Positions 1-8,338 of a stretch of DNA of 64,000 bases are shown one piece after another; the stretch's first letter is position 1; each line of letters begins with the position of its first letter. The notes beneath the pieces were generated by a model, which saw only the letters and a program-made list of their open reading frames with translations, was not told where the DNA came from and searched no databases. The DNA is from an uncultured Actinomycetes bacterium. GTDB taxonomy: Bacteria; Actinomycetota; Actinomycetes; Nanopelagicales; Nanopelagicaceae. The stretch spans positions 47,753 through 111,752 of the forward strand of contig CAIJOY010000047.1 of NCBI GenBank assembly GCA_903822425.1. Direction: 5' to 3'. The position numbers and the translations under genes were made by a program.

Positions 1-823
1 TTGTCATCACTTGATAGGTGGCGATAGTGACGGGACGAATTTCTTTCTTTGCCCCAGAATATTCGCCAATTTCATCTTCGTTTAAAGTCGTGCGCTGCAA
101 TAGTTCTTCTCGCCATTGCCGAGCAGCAATCGTATTTGTTACCAAAATCAAAGTCGTCGCTTTGGCATGGGCCATAGCCGCTGCACCAACAATCGTCTTT
201 CCAGCACCGCAAGGTAGGACAACAACGCCAGATCCTCCGTGCCAAAATCCTTCAGCAGCGAGTTCTTGGTATGGACGAATTTTCCAGCCATCTTGAACTA
301 GATCTATCTCATGGTGTTGGCCATCGACATATCCAGCAAAATCCTCTGCAGGCCAACCCAATCGCAGGAGCGATTGTTTGATGTGACCACGTTGGCTGGG
401 ATGAACGGCAATTGTTTCTGGATCAATTCGTATCCCAAGTAAAGGTGCAATCTTTTTTGCGCGGATAACTTCTTCAAGGACCGCTACATCAGTAGTGATC
501 AATACCAAACCATGTACTGGATCAGCCTCTAAACGCAGGCGGCCATATCGTGACATCGTTTCAGCAACATCAACAAGAATGGAATGCGGAACGGCGTAAC
601 GTGAGTACTTAAGAAGTGTGTCAATTACTTGTTCGGCATCATGCCCAGCAGCACGTGCATTCCAAAGACCTAATGAAGTCAAACGGTAGGTATGGATATG
701 TTCAGGTGATCTTTCAAGTTCGGCAAAGGGTGCAATCGAGCGACGGCATTCTGTGCTTAGTGGATGATCAATGTCCAGAAGTAGAGTTTTGTCACTTTGA
801 ACAATCAGCGGCCCATCAGTCAT
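1..823 (-). CDS. DNA repair helicase XPB-type (SF2), N-terminal part, cut by window edge
   Basis: This ORF is missing from the track because its stop lies beyond the left edge. Read on the minus strand from the ATG at 823, it begins MTDGPLIVQSDK and stays open to base 1, giving about 274 residues. An N-terminal XPB/Ssl2-like region is followed by a helicase core with Walker A motif PCGAGKT and, after it, TLILVTNTIAARQW (motif Ia region). XPB-family helicases are 3'-5' SF2 translocases; in actinobacteria they are thought to act in DNA repair. The start overlaps the stop of the M20 peptidase gene by 8 bp, and a helicase_C_3 protein heads the same operon, which is the usual partner of bacterial XPB. 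The C-terminal RecA domain is outside the window. The family call is firm; the cellular role is inferred. Confidence 0.88.
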   Translation of the reverse strand, partial: MTDGPLIVQSDKTLLLDIDHPLSTECRRSIAPFAELERSPEHIHTYRLTSLGLWNARAAGHDAEQVIDTLLKYSRYAVPHSILVDVAETMSRYGRLRLEADPVHGLVLITTDVAVLEEVIRAKKIAPLLGIRIDPETIAVHPSQRGHIKQSLLRLGWPAEDFAGYVDGQHHEIDLVQDGWKIRPYQELAAEGFWHGGSGVVVLPCGAGKTIVGAAAMAHAKATTLILVTNTIAARQWREELLQRTTLNEDEIGEYSGAKKEIRPVTIATYQVMT

Positions 824-1916
824 TCAAAAGTTCCTTGATGAATGCATGAGTGAAATCTGATCTCTCCTGCAAAGCTTTCACGCTGATCCATTCGGTGAGT
901 GCGTGGGCACCGGAACCAACAGCTCCTAGGCCATCAAGTACTTTTGCGCCGGCTTCTGCAGCGAAATTTCCATCACTAGCGCCTCCAACTGCTGCATGGC
1001 CTAAAACCATTCCTAAACTTTGAGCAACTTTTTCAGCGCGTTTGTAAAGTTCTTCAGTTGATTTTAGTTCTAGAGGTGGACGGTTAAGGCCACCTTGGAT
1101 TTCAATGCGGGCTTCTGGATTTTCGTTTTGCAATTCACGAATCGCCTTATCCACTCTGACAAGGTCTGCTTGAAGAAATGAACGCGCATCTACATCGAGG
1201 ACAGCATGGTCTGGAACAGTATTGGCCGTATTGCCAGAATGTAAAAGTGTTGGAACAACAGTTGTTCCGTGCTCTGTATTTTCTAATGCAGCAAGTTTTA
1301 AAATTACGTGAGCAATCTCGACCGTTGTATTGACGCCTTTTTCTGGTTCTAGGCCGGCGTGAGCAGCTCTTCCGTGAACATTGATCTTGTAGTTTGAAGT
1401 TCCCTTACGACCTGTTTTTACTTTCCCATCTACCGCTGCTTCAAATACCAAGACCGCCTTAGCTTTGCGCGAAAGGTCTTTTATAAATTCTTTGGATGTA
1501 TCGCTACCCGTTTCTTCATCAGTGGTTGCAACAAGGGCTACAGAGCCAGTAATTCCTTTTAAGGCGAAAAGGGCTTGTATGAATCCAGCTTTCATATCGA
1601 AAATTCCGGGACCTCTAGCGACATCTCCTTCCACACTCCAAATAGGAGTGAAAGAACCATGTGGCCAGACCGTATCAAGGTGAGCCAAGAGAACAATCTC
1701 AGGTTGTTCTGCACCCCACCAAAACACGGGGCGACCATTCACATCACGAATTTGAGCAGGGATTCCAAGAATTCTTGTGGCGATATCACTTGCTAATTTC
1801 ACAACGTCGTTGCATGCCTTTAAATCTTCAGTAGGAGATTCACATTTCACCAAGGCTTCAAGGGCTGCGAGCATGGGGGCAATTCTGCCGTATTTGTCTT
1901 GATCATGGGAGGTCAT
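816..1916 (-). CDS. M20-family metallopeptidase (carboxypeptidase-like)
   Basis: The 366-aa product is a zinc-dependent M20 amidohydrolase, probably a cytoplasmic carboxypeptidase or deacylase with unknown substrate. Visible family motifs are LLAHLDTVWP (H-x-D metal ligand and catalytic Asp), ARGPGIFDMKAG, ATTDEETGSD (catalytic Glu and ligand Glu), the dimerisation region around KINVHGRAAHAG, and a C-terminal GSGAHALTEW carrying the last metal-binding His. The length fits the family. It sits between a helicase_C_3 gene, whose stop overlaps its start as ATGA, and the XPB gene, which it overlaps by 8 bp. Translational coupling to both helicase genes is therefore likely. Why a peptidase lies between two repair proteins is not evident. 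Glutamate carboxypeptidase and acetylornithine-deacetylase-like activities are both possible. Confidence 0.85.
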   Translation of the reverse strand: MTSHDQDKYGRIAPMLAALEALVKCESPTEDLKACNDVVKLASDIATRILGIPAQIRDVNGRPVFWWGAEQPEIVLLAHLDTVWPHGSFTPIWSVEGDVARGPGIFDMKAGFIQALFALKGITGSVALVATTDEETGSDTSKEFIKDLSRKAKAVLVFEAAVDGKVKTGRKGTSNYKINVHGRAAHAGLEPEKGVNTTVEIAHVILKLAALENTEHGTTVVPTLLHSGNTANTVPDHAVLDVDARSFLQADLVRVDKAIRELQNENPEARIEIQGGLNRPPLELKSTEELYKRAEKVAQSLGMVLGHAAVGGASDGNFAAEAGAKVLDGLGAVGSGAHALTEWISVKALQERSDFTHAFIKELLND

Positions 1917-4108
1917 AGGGCAGCGACCCCAGTAATACGCGGGATGCGAAAGGTTTGAAGTTCTCCAGTGCCATGATCGCGTGCAATAAGTGAGCCGGCG
2001 CTAATACTTAATGGATCGATGATGCGATGCGTTGCGGCACCATTGTTATCAGCGTATCCAATGGAGAGCGTGCGTTGTTGTTTGATAAATTCATGAAGAA
2101 TTTCAAGTGTCTCGTTTGCAGTTGTGCGAGGCAAAGCTGTTAAGGCATTAGATGCGATCTGCCGCAATGAACTTTGTTTACTACTCGAGCGTTCTCCTGC
2201 ACGAATAGATCGCAGCGCTGCAGTAAGGGTTTCATCTGTGGGAGCTTCGAGTTCTCCAATAATTCTTGGAGGACGAGGTCGAGCTTTTGCGCGGTTTAGT
2301 TTCATCCCAGCAAGCAAGACTCCAGAACCAGATTCGGCTGCAGGCATATATCCAGCAGCACGCAAATGCGCCATCGCCTCTGTTGCTTCCATGTCGCAGA
2401 CCAAAACTTCTGGAGCAATGCGGCGAATAGGTAAACCCTCAATCTTCTTATCACTGAGAATTTCAGTGAGAATCGAAGGATCTTCGCAACGGATATAAGA
2501 GCTGGTATTGCCAACACGTAATCGACCGTGCCGCTTTGAGACATCGGTAATTAAGTACTCTAAAGGCTGAGGCATCGGTGTCTTAGAAGTCTTTCTTAGG
2601 AAATCTTTAATTTCCTCACCAGTTTTACCGTGATCTAAACCTCGTCGAATTGAAGTTTCACTAAATCGGTAAACGGTTGCACCACCGCGACTTTCGATAT
2701 CAGCAATCGAATCCAGAACTCTTGCCACATGAATTTCTAGCGGTCCTGGGGCAATGGCAGTGTTGTCGCTTTGAATCAGAATGTGATCAACTGGTTTTGG
2801 CAGGTCGGCTTGAATCCCTAGTGCATCTTGTGCAGCTATGAATGCTTGCCCGTACTTAGAAAGTGCGCCTTGACCCGTTAGTCCCAACCACTCAGCTTCA
2901 CGAAGACTCCAGAGCACTAGTTCGCTTTGTAGGCCAGGGTTTCTACGTGATGGTGCGCGCCACTTTATCAACGCCAGAAGCGACTCTATTTCTGGAGTGA
3001 GAAGTGGATTTTGCGCAAGTATTTCTAATGTTAATTTCCGTGTACTGGCTGCGTTAACACGATCAAGTTCAGGGCCAAGTGCTGCAATGTTTTTTGAATC
3101 TGCACGTCCGACTAAACCACTAACACGGGAAGTTATCAGCCAGAGAGATGCAAGATTTCTCCAGCGCAATTCTGCGCTTTGCGTAAGCCATAAATCAAAG
3201 GCATGTGTGGGAAGCACTCGATCATCAGGATCAATAACAACCAATCCACCCAAAAATATAAGTTCGGTAATAAATGCAGCACAGTTCTCATCGACTCCAA
3301 GATGTTCTGCGGCAGATTTCAAGTCACGAACGCCAAGTCCACCAGCTCGAAGTGCGCTAGGAGGTTCTTCAGACCAATAGTTCAGGATCTCTTCACACCA
3401 GCGCAGCATCGTTGCGATGTTTGCAATAGCAGCTCGGTCAACAAGTGCTGCATCAATTTTTTTGCCTTGAACAACTGGTGGATTCGGTTGTGGATTTTTG
3501 TGCAATTTGCCGCCGCGCAAATAAATAGCCACATCCCTTGGAAGGATCACAGTGCGCTGATCTAGTGGCACGAGAAAGTTTTCTTGCAATAACCAAGCAA
3601 TACCAGGACCAGGATTCTTGATATCTCCAACGCTTCCACGAGGAGGGCCCCAAATCAAGCGTTGCAATACTTTTTTGGAAGAATCCGGTGCGTCATCTAA
3701 TTTCTTCATGGATAACTTAGCCATTGATGCTGGTCCTAGACCCGCCGGTTCATTGCCTAGTACTTCACGTAATGAATTTGGAAGGCGATAGCCGTCGGAT
3801 GATTTATACAATAAAGCTAAATTTAAGAGATGCGGGATAACAAATTTTGCAGATGAATCTGTGAGAGAAGTGATCTCTTTCTCAGCGAAGGGTTCATTGA
3901 GCGCAGCACACGCTTCTAGAACTTGAAATTGCCATTCATTAAGTGAATCAACTGCCCGTGCCAAACTCGGTGCAGAACTTGCACGCACGGCAAGTGAGGC
4001 AAACTCAGGCGGAACTGGTGAGACTAGATCTGGGCGAAGAGAGAAAAGCGCGAGCATGGCGGCATCATCGAGCCCGCGCAGGTACTCAGTAAAAGATCGC
4101 GTTTCCAT
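1913..4108 (-). CDS. Helicase-associated protein with helicase_C_3 and C-terminal WYL-like domain
   Basis: The 731-aa protein resembles the actinobacterial conserved protein usually encoded beside the XPB helicase (Rv0862c-like). The N-terminal half is helical and winged-helix-like. The middle (about residues 440-600) matches the XPB/Ssl2-like helicase_C_3 domain, for example VDHILIQSDNTAIAPG and the stretch around EYLITDVSKRHGRLRVG. The last 70 residues read as a WYL domain: LSIGYADNNG, then RIIDPLSI and a closing FRIPRITGV. No Walker A or B motif is visible, so it is not itself a helicase motor. WYL domains sense nucleic acids or ligands in other families. It is first in the operon, with TAATGT (candidate -10) ending 9 nt before its ATG. 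Confidence 0.8.
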   Translation of the reverse strand: METRSFTEYLRGLDDAAMLALFSLRPDLVSPVPPEFASLAVRASSAPSLARAVDSLNEWQFQVLEACAALNEPFAEKEITSLTDSSAKFVIPHLLNLALLYKSSDGYRLPNSLREVLGNEPAGLGPASMAKLSMKKLDDAPDSSKKVLQRLIWGPPRGSVGDIKNPGPGIAWLLQENFLVPLDQRTVILPRDVAIYLRGGKLHKNPQPNPPVVQGKKIDAALVDRAAIANIATMLRWCEEILNYWSEEPPSALRAGGLGVRDLKSAAEHLGVDENCAAFITELIFLGGLVVIDPDDRVLPTHAFDLWLTQSAELRWRNLASLWLITSRVSGLVGRADSKNIAALGPELDRVNAASTRKLTLEILAQNPLLTPEIESLLALIKWRAPSRRNPGLQSELVLWSLREAEWLGLTGQGALSKYGQAFIAAQDALGIQADLPKPVDHILIQSDNTAIAPGPLEIHVARVLDSIADIESRGGATVYRFSETSIRRGLDHGKTGEEIKDFLRKTSKTPMPQPLEYLITDVSKRHGRLRVGNTSSYIRCEDPSILTEILSDKKIEGLPIRRIAPEVLVCDMEATEAMAHLRAAGYMPAAESGSGVLLAGMKLNRAKARPRPPRIIGELEAPTDETLTAALRSIRAGERSSSKQSSLRQIASNALTALPRTTANETLEILHEFIKQQRTLSIGYADNNGAATHRIIDPLSISAGSLIARDHGTGELQTFRIPRITGVAAL

Positions 4109-4144
4109 AACTTGCCTACATTAGTGGAAGTTGAAGGAGTGCGT

Positions 4145-4921
4145 TTACCGCTCCTTTGATCTACCCCATCGAGGCGTAACTAGCGCGCCTAAGGCAGCGA
4201 GACGGGAGACGACGGGACCAAGAAATCTATTAAGAACACGAGCACGGCGAAAATCGTGGATCGGCCATCCATCGCGTAACGCCCGGATACGCAAGATTGC
4301 ATCTGGATTGATTGCACTTGGGTGCCCAACTGCAAGTAGTAGTGGCAAATCGTTATGACTATCGGAATAGGAATAACAATTCTTCAAATCAAATTCGCGC
4401 TCTTGAGCCAATTCTTGAATTGCTTTTGCTTTTTCTTTACCGTGTAAGAGATTTCCTAGCATCGCTCCTGTGTAGACCCCATCTTTAATTTGAGCTTTAC
4501 TACCCAGTGCGCCAGTGAATCCAAGACGCTGAGATATCAAGTGAGCCATATCTTCGGGAGCCGCTGTAACTAGCCAAACTTCTTCGCCTTGAGATAAATG
4601 AGATTGTGCAATGTCGATTGTGCCTTGCCACAAAGCCGGAGACACATATTGGTCATAAACTTCCTGAGCCATTTTCTCAATCTGAGCAACGTCGTGGCCT
4701 CCGATAAAATCTGTTGCAGCGTTTTGCCAACGTTGAATTTCTTCAGGATTTTCTTTCCCAGTTAACTTAAAGCGCAAATTAGCCAAAACAAAACGGGAGA
4801 CATCTTTCTTAGTAAAAAATCCTCGTTGATACATTCCACGACCAAGGAAATAGAGCGTTGAACCCCTGATGAGCGTGTTATCCACGTCAAAAAAGGCTGC
4901 ACGTTTGGTCACTAGAGCCAT
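4145..4921 (-). CDS. HAD-IB family hydrolase (SerB/phosphatase-like)
   Basis: The 258-aa protein is a haloacid-dehalogenase phosphatase of subfamily IB. Motif I is FFDVDNTLIRGST (nucleophile and acid/base Asp), motif II is LVTAAP, and motif IV is YSDSHNDLPLL, where the usual GDS is replaced by SDS. A helical cap region lies between motifs I and II. Relatives dephosphorylate phosphoserine or related small phosphomonoesters; the substrate here cannot be read from sequence. The C-terminus is basic and hydrophobic and could lie close to the membrane. The gene diverges from the phosphoglycerate-mutase/cytochrome c operon across 50 bp. Its ATG lies 6 nt after a TAAGGT element, so a leaderless transcript is likely. 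Confidence 0.85.
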   Translation of the reverse strand: MALVTKRAAFFDVDNTLIRGSTLYFLGRGMYQRGFFTKKDVSRFVLANLRFKLTGKENPEEIQRWQNAATDFIGGHDVAQIEKMAQEVYDQYVSPALWQGTIDIAQSHLSQGEEVWLVTAAPEDMAHLISQRLGFTGALGSKAQIKDGVYTGAMLGNLLHGKEKAKAIQELAQEREFDLKNCYSYSDSHNDLPLLLAVGHPSAINPDAILRIRALRDGWPIHDFRRARVLNRFLGPVVSRLAALGALVTPRWGRSKER

Positions 4922-4927
4922 GGCACA

Positions 4928-4933
4928 ACCTTA
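4928..4933 (-). promoter_or_regulatory. Candidate -10 element for a leaderless HAD-hydrolase transcript
   Basis: On the minus strand TAAGGT fits the actinobacterial -10 pattern TAnnnT. It is followed by exactly 6 nt and then the ATG of the HAD gene, which places the expected transcription start on or next to the start codon. There is no Shine-Dalgarno sequence. No convincing -35 is seen. Confidence 0.45.
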
Positions 4934-4959
4934 GCGGCGACTGCACCCCCGCAACGCTT

Positions 4960-4965
4960 TATGCT
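4960..4965 (+). promoter_or_regulatory. Candidate -10 element for leaderless phosphoglycerate-mutase/ccs operon
   Basis: TATGCT (TAnnnT) ends 6 nt before the ATG at 4972, and the intervening TTACCA has no ribosome binding site. The geometry is that of a leaderless promoter. It diverges from the HAD -10 within a 50-bp intergenic region. Confidence 0.45.
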
Positions 4966-4971
4966 TTACCA

Positions 4972-5592
4972 ATGGCTACTGTTCACGTCCTTAGGCATGG
5001 CGAGGTTGAGAATCCCAAGAAGATTCTTTACGGACGCCAACCAGGTTGGAAGCTTTCACAACGAGGGCAAGAAATGGCTGAAGTTTTAGGTAAGTGGTCA
5101 GAAAGTATTGATCTCGGCGCTCTTCACGTTTCGCCATTGCAACGCGCGCAAGAAACCGCAGCACCGATTGCATCTGCTCAGAAAATTGCAATTACTACAG
5201 ATGATCGACTGATTGAAGCCGCCAATATTTTTGAAGGTAAACCATTTGGAATTGGTGATGGTGCCTTGCTTCATCCCTCTGCGTGGCGACATCTTTGGAA
5301 TCCATGGAAGCCTTCATGGGGCGAACCTTATGTCGAGCAAGTTAGTCGAATGCTTGCAGCGGTTTTCACTGCTCACGAAGCAGCGAATGGAAAAGATGCA
5401 ATCTGCGTTTCCCACCAATTACCGATCTGGATTTTGCGCAGTGCAATCGAAGGTCGACGCATGATTCATGATCCTCGCAAACGCGAGTGCACTTTGGCCT
5501 CGGTGACAAGCATTCACTTCGATGCCGAAAACGTAATTTCTGGTATTACCTATTCCGAACCAGCGCGTCATTTACTTCCAGTGCAAAAGTAA
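4972..5592 (+). CDS. Histidine phosphatase (phosphoglycerate-mutase superfamily)
   Basis: The 206-aa protein carries the branch-1 histidine phosphatase signature LRHGEVENP, with the phospho-acceptor His near residue 9. It also has SPLQRAQETAAPIA, the catalytic-acid region EAANIFEGK, and a second His in CVSHQLPIW. The substrate is unknown. A homologue is conserved as the first gene of actinobacterial System II cytochrome c maturation operons (compare Rv0525 ahead of Rv0526-Rv0529), so a link to heme or quinone delivery has been suggested by context only. The next gene starts inside its stop codon (TAATG). Confidence 0.87.
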   Translation: MATVHVLRHGEVENPKKILYGRQPGWKLSQRGQEMAEVLGKWSESIDLGALHVSPLQRAQETAAPIASAQKIAITTDDRLIEAANIFEGKPFGIGDGALLHPSAWRHLWNPWKPSWGEPYVEQVSRMLAAVFTAHEAANGKDAICVSHQLPIWILRSAIEGRRMIHDPRKRECTLASVTSIHFDAENVISGITYSEPARHLLPVQK

Positions 5593-6137
5593 TGAAGAAA
5601 CTTCGCGCCACCACCCTTTTGCTATTGATACCAGCGCTATTAACAAGCTGCGGTGGCGGAGTTTCAACTACTGGATCTGAAAGTTTTATCGCTGGAAATG
5701 GAACAGTGACTTTCATAAATGCGCAGACTCGTGTCCAAGCTCCCACCATCGAGGGCAAAACTCTTGAAGGTGGCACATTTCAGCAAGTAGCTGGAGAAGT
5801 TACTGTTGTAAATGTATGGGCTTCGTGGTGTTCGCCCTGCCGGGCTGAAGCTCCAGCACTGGCTGCCATTTCCAATAAGTATCCAGGGGTTCACTTTGTT
5901 GGGGTGCTTACGCGCGATAACACTGCAACCGCTGTGGCATTTGTTAAAAGATTCAATCTTCCATACCCAACGCTGGTTGATGATTCGATACTTTTGGGAT
6001 TTCACACCTCACTCATTCCCAATGCAATACCTTCAACTTTAATTATTGATAAGAATGGAAAAGTCGCAGGGCGCATTTCCGGAGAAATTACCGTTGCATC
6101 CCTTACTGACTTAATTGATCGGGTGTCTAAGGAATGA
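5592..6137 (+). CDS. TlpA/ResA-like thioredoxin-fold lipoprotein
   Basis: The track ORF starts at 5487, but the natural start is the ATG at 5592, overlapping the upstream stop (TAATG). This gives 181 aa beginning MKKLRATTLLLLIPALLTSCGGG. The N-terminus is a lipoprotein signal with lipobox LLTSC, so the protein should be anchored outside the cytoplasmic membrane. The thioredoxin fold carries the redox motif WASWCSPCRAEAP and a later cis-Pro region (NAIPSTLIIDKNG). ResA/TlpA proteins reduce the CxxCH disulfide of apocytochrome c so that heme can be attached. CcdA, ResB and CcsB follow directly, with 4-bp overlap to ccdA, which supports this role. Confidence 0.92.
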   Translation: MKKLRATTLLLLIPALLTSCGGGVSTTGSESFIAGNGTVTFINAQTRVQAPTIEGKTLEGGTFQQVAGEVTVVNVWASWCSPCRAEAPALAAISNKYPGVHFVGVLTRDNTATAVAFVKRFNLPYPTLVDDSILLGFHTSLIPNAIPSTLIIDKNGKVAGRISGEITVASLTDLIDRVSKE

Positions 6138-6859
6138 GAGATTTCTTTGTTGCCCAAATCAATAGTGGATGGTTATTAGCGGCCCTCCCAGTTTCTATCG
6201 TTGCTGGAATCATCTCTTTTCTCTCTCCATGCGTGCTCCCGCTGGTTCCCGGCTATCTTTCTTTTGCTGCGGGATTATCTAAGAGTCGAGGCAAAGTTCT
6301 AGCTGGCTCCATGCTTTTTGTTCTAGGTTTTACATTCTTGTTTGTTTCCTATGGCGCACTCTTTGGTGGTTTAGGTTCAAAGATTTTGTCGCACCAAGGT
6401 CCAATTACAAAAGTTCTAGGTTTGTTCACGATTGCACTTGGTTTTATCTTTATGGGGCGATTCCCGATGATGCCGACTTTCAAACCGAAGATTTCAACGA
6501 CTGGTGGCTTGCTAGGTGCACCACTATTGGGATTTCTTTTTGGAATTGGTTGGACTCCGTGCATTGGACCCGCACTTGCAGCTGTTGAAACACTCGCGGT
6601 TCAACAGGCGAGTGCGATGAGAGGTGCGATTTTATCTTTTGGGTATTGCATTGGCCTTGGAGCGCCCTTCATTCTCTCAGGGCTTTTCTTAGACCGGTCA
6701 GAGAAACTACGACGCTTTCTTTCCCGCCGCGGAAACATAATTACTTATTTTGGTGGCATCATGCTAATCATCATTGGGTTGCTACAACTCTTTGGTTATT
6801 GGGATGACCTCATGAACACCATGCGCTCACTTATTTCTGATTTTAACCCGGTGATTTAA
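6134..6859 (+). CDS. ccdA: CcdA/DsbD-family thiol-disulfide membrane transporter
   Basis: The 241-aa integral membrane protein has about six transmembrane segments and the two conserved redox cysteines of the CcdA family, in LSPCVLPLVPGY near the N-terminus and GWTPCIGPAL in the middle. CcdA passes electrons from cytoplasmic thioredoxin across the membrane to ResA-type proteins. The length is typical. ATGA overlap with the tlpA-like gene and direct adjacency of resB show a single operon. Confidence 0.93.
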   Translation: MRDFFVAQINSGWLLAALPVSIVAGIISFLSPCVLPLVPGYLSFAAGLSKSRGKVLAGSMLFVLGFTFLFVSYGALFGGLGSKILSHQGPITKVLGLFTIALGFIFMGRFPMMPTFKPKISTTGGLLGAPLLGFLFGIGWTPCIGPALAAVETLAVQQASAMRGAILSFGYCIGLGAPFILSGLFLDRSEKLRRFLSRRGNIITYFGGIMLIIIGLLQLFGYWDDLMNTMRSLISDFNPVI

Positions 6860-8338
6860 GTGACATCACAAGAGGAAGTAACAGAGATTGGCGGAGTAAG
6901 TGCTTTGCGCTTTCTTTGGCGCCAGCTAACAAGTATGCGCACTGCGCTAATTCTCTTGCTCCTTCTAGGCGTTTTTGCTATTCCAGGATCTTTGATTCCG
7001 CAGCGAACACAGAATCCGATGAAAGTTCGTGAGTATTTTGTTAATGACCCTACTCTTGCTACTTGGATGGATCGGCTTTCACTCTTTGATGTTTACGGCT
7101 CTCCATGGTTTAGTGCCATTTACATACTTCTTTTTATTTCCCTCATTGGTTGCGTACTACCGCGCACTGTGGAACATTTCAAGGCCTCCCGCGCACTGCC
7201 GCCTTTAACACCTAAATATCTTGAACGCATGGAATTTCACCAAAGTTGGAAAGCTTCGGGCAGCGAGTTGGAGAATGCCAGAAGTTGGCTTCGCAAGAAA
7301 CGTTTTCGCATTCAAGAATCCAACGGTGCCCTCTCAACCGAGAAAGGCTATCTTCGTGAAACTGGAAATCTTTTCTTTCATCTAGCACTGATTCTCATTT
7401 TGATTGGCGTTAGCTTGGGAGCTCTTTTTGGGATGAAGGGCGAGGCAATCCTCAGCGTTGGAGAGCGCTTCATCAACATTCCCACTACTTATGATTCTTT
7501 ATCGTATGGAAAACTTTTCAACGATCGTTCCCTTTCACCTTTTACTTTAACCATTGATGATTTTCAAGCTAAATATGACTCGTTAACTAATGCACCTCAG
7601 GATTACACTTTGACGGTAACTGCAACAGATAAGCCTGGAGCTACTCCAGTAAAGAGGATAATTAAAGTTAACAGTCCATTAAGTTTCGGTGCCACCAATG
7701 TTTATTTACAAGCAAATGGTTTTTCTCCGATAGTGACAGTGCGCAATAAAGCTGGCGATGTCGTTTTGCAAGGTGCGATCCCATTTTTGCCACAAGATGC
7801 AAACTTGACCTCAATCGGTGCTATCAAAGTTCCAGATTCAGACCCACAACTTGGTTTCGTCGCATCTTTTGTACCTACTGCTGGGCGTGACGCTGTCCGT
7901 GGCGCCATCTCGGTTTATCCTGAAGCGTTAGATCCAAAACTTCTTTTCTCTATTTGGAAAGGAGATTTAGGCTTAGATCGCGGAACACCCCAATCTGTCT
8001 ACAGAATTGATACTTCCAAAATGAAACAGATCGGTCTAAATTCCCTAAAAATTGGTGAAACATTTAGCTTTGCAGAGGGATCGATCACTTTCGACAACCT
8101 TGTTCCATGGGTAAATCTGCAGGTGGTCAGGGATCCCGGAAAGATTTATGCGCTGCTTGGCGCTATTGTGGCGATCTTGGGATTGCTCGGCTCCTTATTT
8201 ACGCGGCGACGTAGAATTTGGGTACGTGTGAATCAGAACGGAACTATAGAAGTGGCTGGTCTAGCAAAGAACGCGGCACCTGGCTTAGAGAAAGAAATTG
8301 CAGAACTAGTAACGCATTTACAAAAGGAGAGAACGTGA
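6860..8338 (+). CDS. resB: ResB, System II cytochrome c maturation protein
   Basis: The 492-aa protein starts with GTG immediately after the ccdA stop. Hydrophobic segments near residues 30-50, 95-115 and 170-195 and one near the C-terminus frame a large extracytoplasmic domain, as in ResB/Ccs1. Characteristic stretches are LTSMRTALILLLLLG, VYGSPWFSAIYILLF and ETGNLFFHLALILILIG. ResB with CcsB forms the heme export and cytochrome c synthetase complex. The stop overlaps the ccsB GTG by 4 bp. Confidence 0.93.
   Translation: MTSQEEVTEIGGVSALRFLWRQLTSMRTALILLLLLGVFAIPGSLIPQRTQNPMKVREYFVNDPTLATWMDRLSLFDVYGSPWFSAIYILLFISLIGCVLPRTVEHFKASRALPPLTPKYLERMEFHQSWKASGSELENARSWLRKKRFRIQESNGALSTEKGYLRETGNLFFHLALILILIGVSLGALFGMKGEAILSVGERFINIPTTYDSLSYGKLFNDRSLSPFTLTIDDFQAKYDSLTNAPQDYTLTVTATDKPGATPVKRIIKVNSPLSFGATNVYLQANGFSPIVTVRNKAGDVVLQGAIPFLPQDANLTSIGAIKVPDSDPQLGFVASFVPTAGRDAVRGAISVYPEALDPKLLFSIWKGDLGLDRGTPQSVYRIDTSKMKQIGLNSLKIGETFSFAEGSITFDNLVPWVNLQVVRDPGKIYALLGAIVAILGLLGSLFTRRRRIWVRVNQNGTIEVAGLAKNAAPGLEKEIAELVTHLQKERT

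Noticed and set aside
616-849. 77-aa plus-strand ORF
   Set aside because: It is antisense to the XPB N-terminus, which has clear helicase motifs and runs off the window.
5487-5591. N-terminal extension of the TlpA-like protein
   Set aside because: It would destroy the lipoprotein signal peptide and lies inside the phosphatase gene; ATG 5592 is correct.
8218-8334. N-terminal extension of ccsB given by the ORF track
   Set aside because: It lies inside resB in another frame. The GTG at 8335 overlaps the resB stop and gives the normal CcsB N-terminus.
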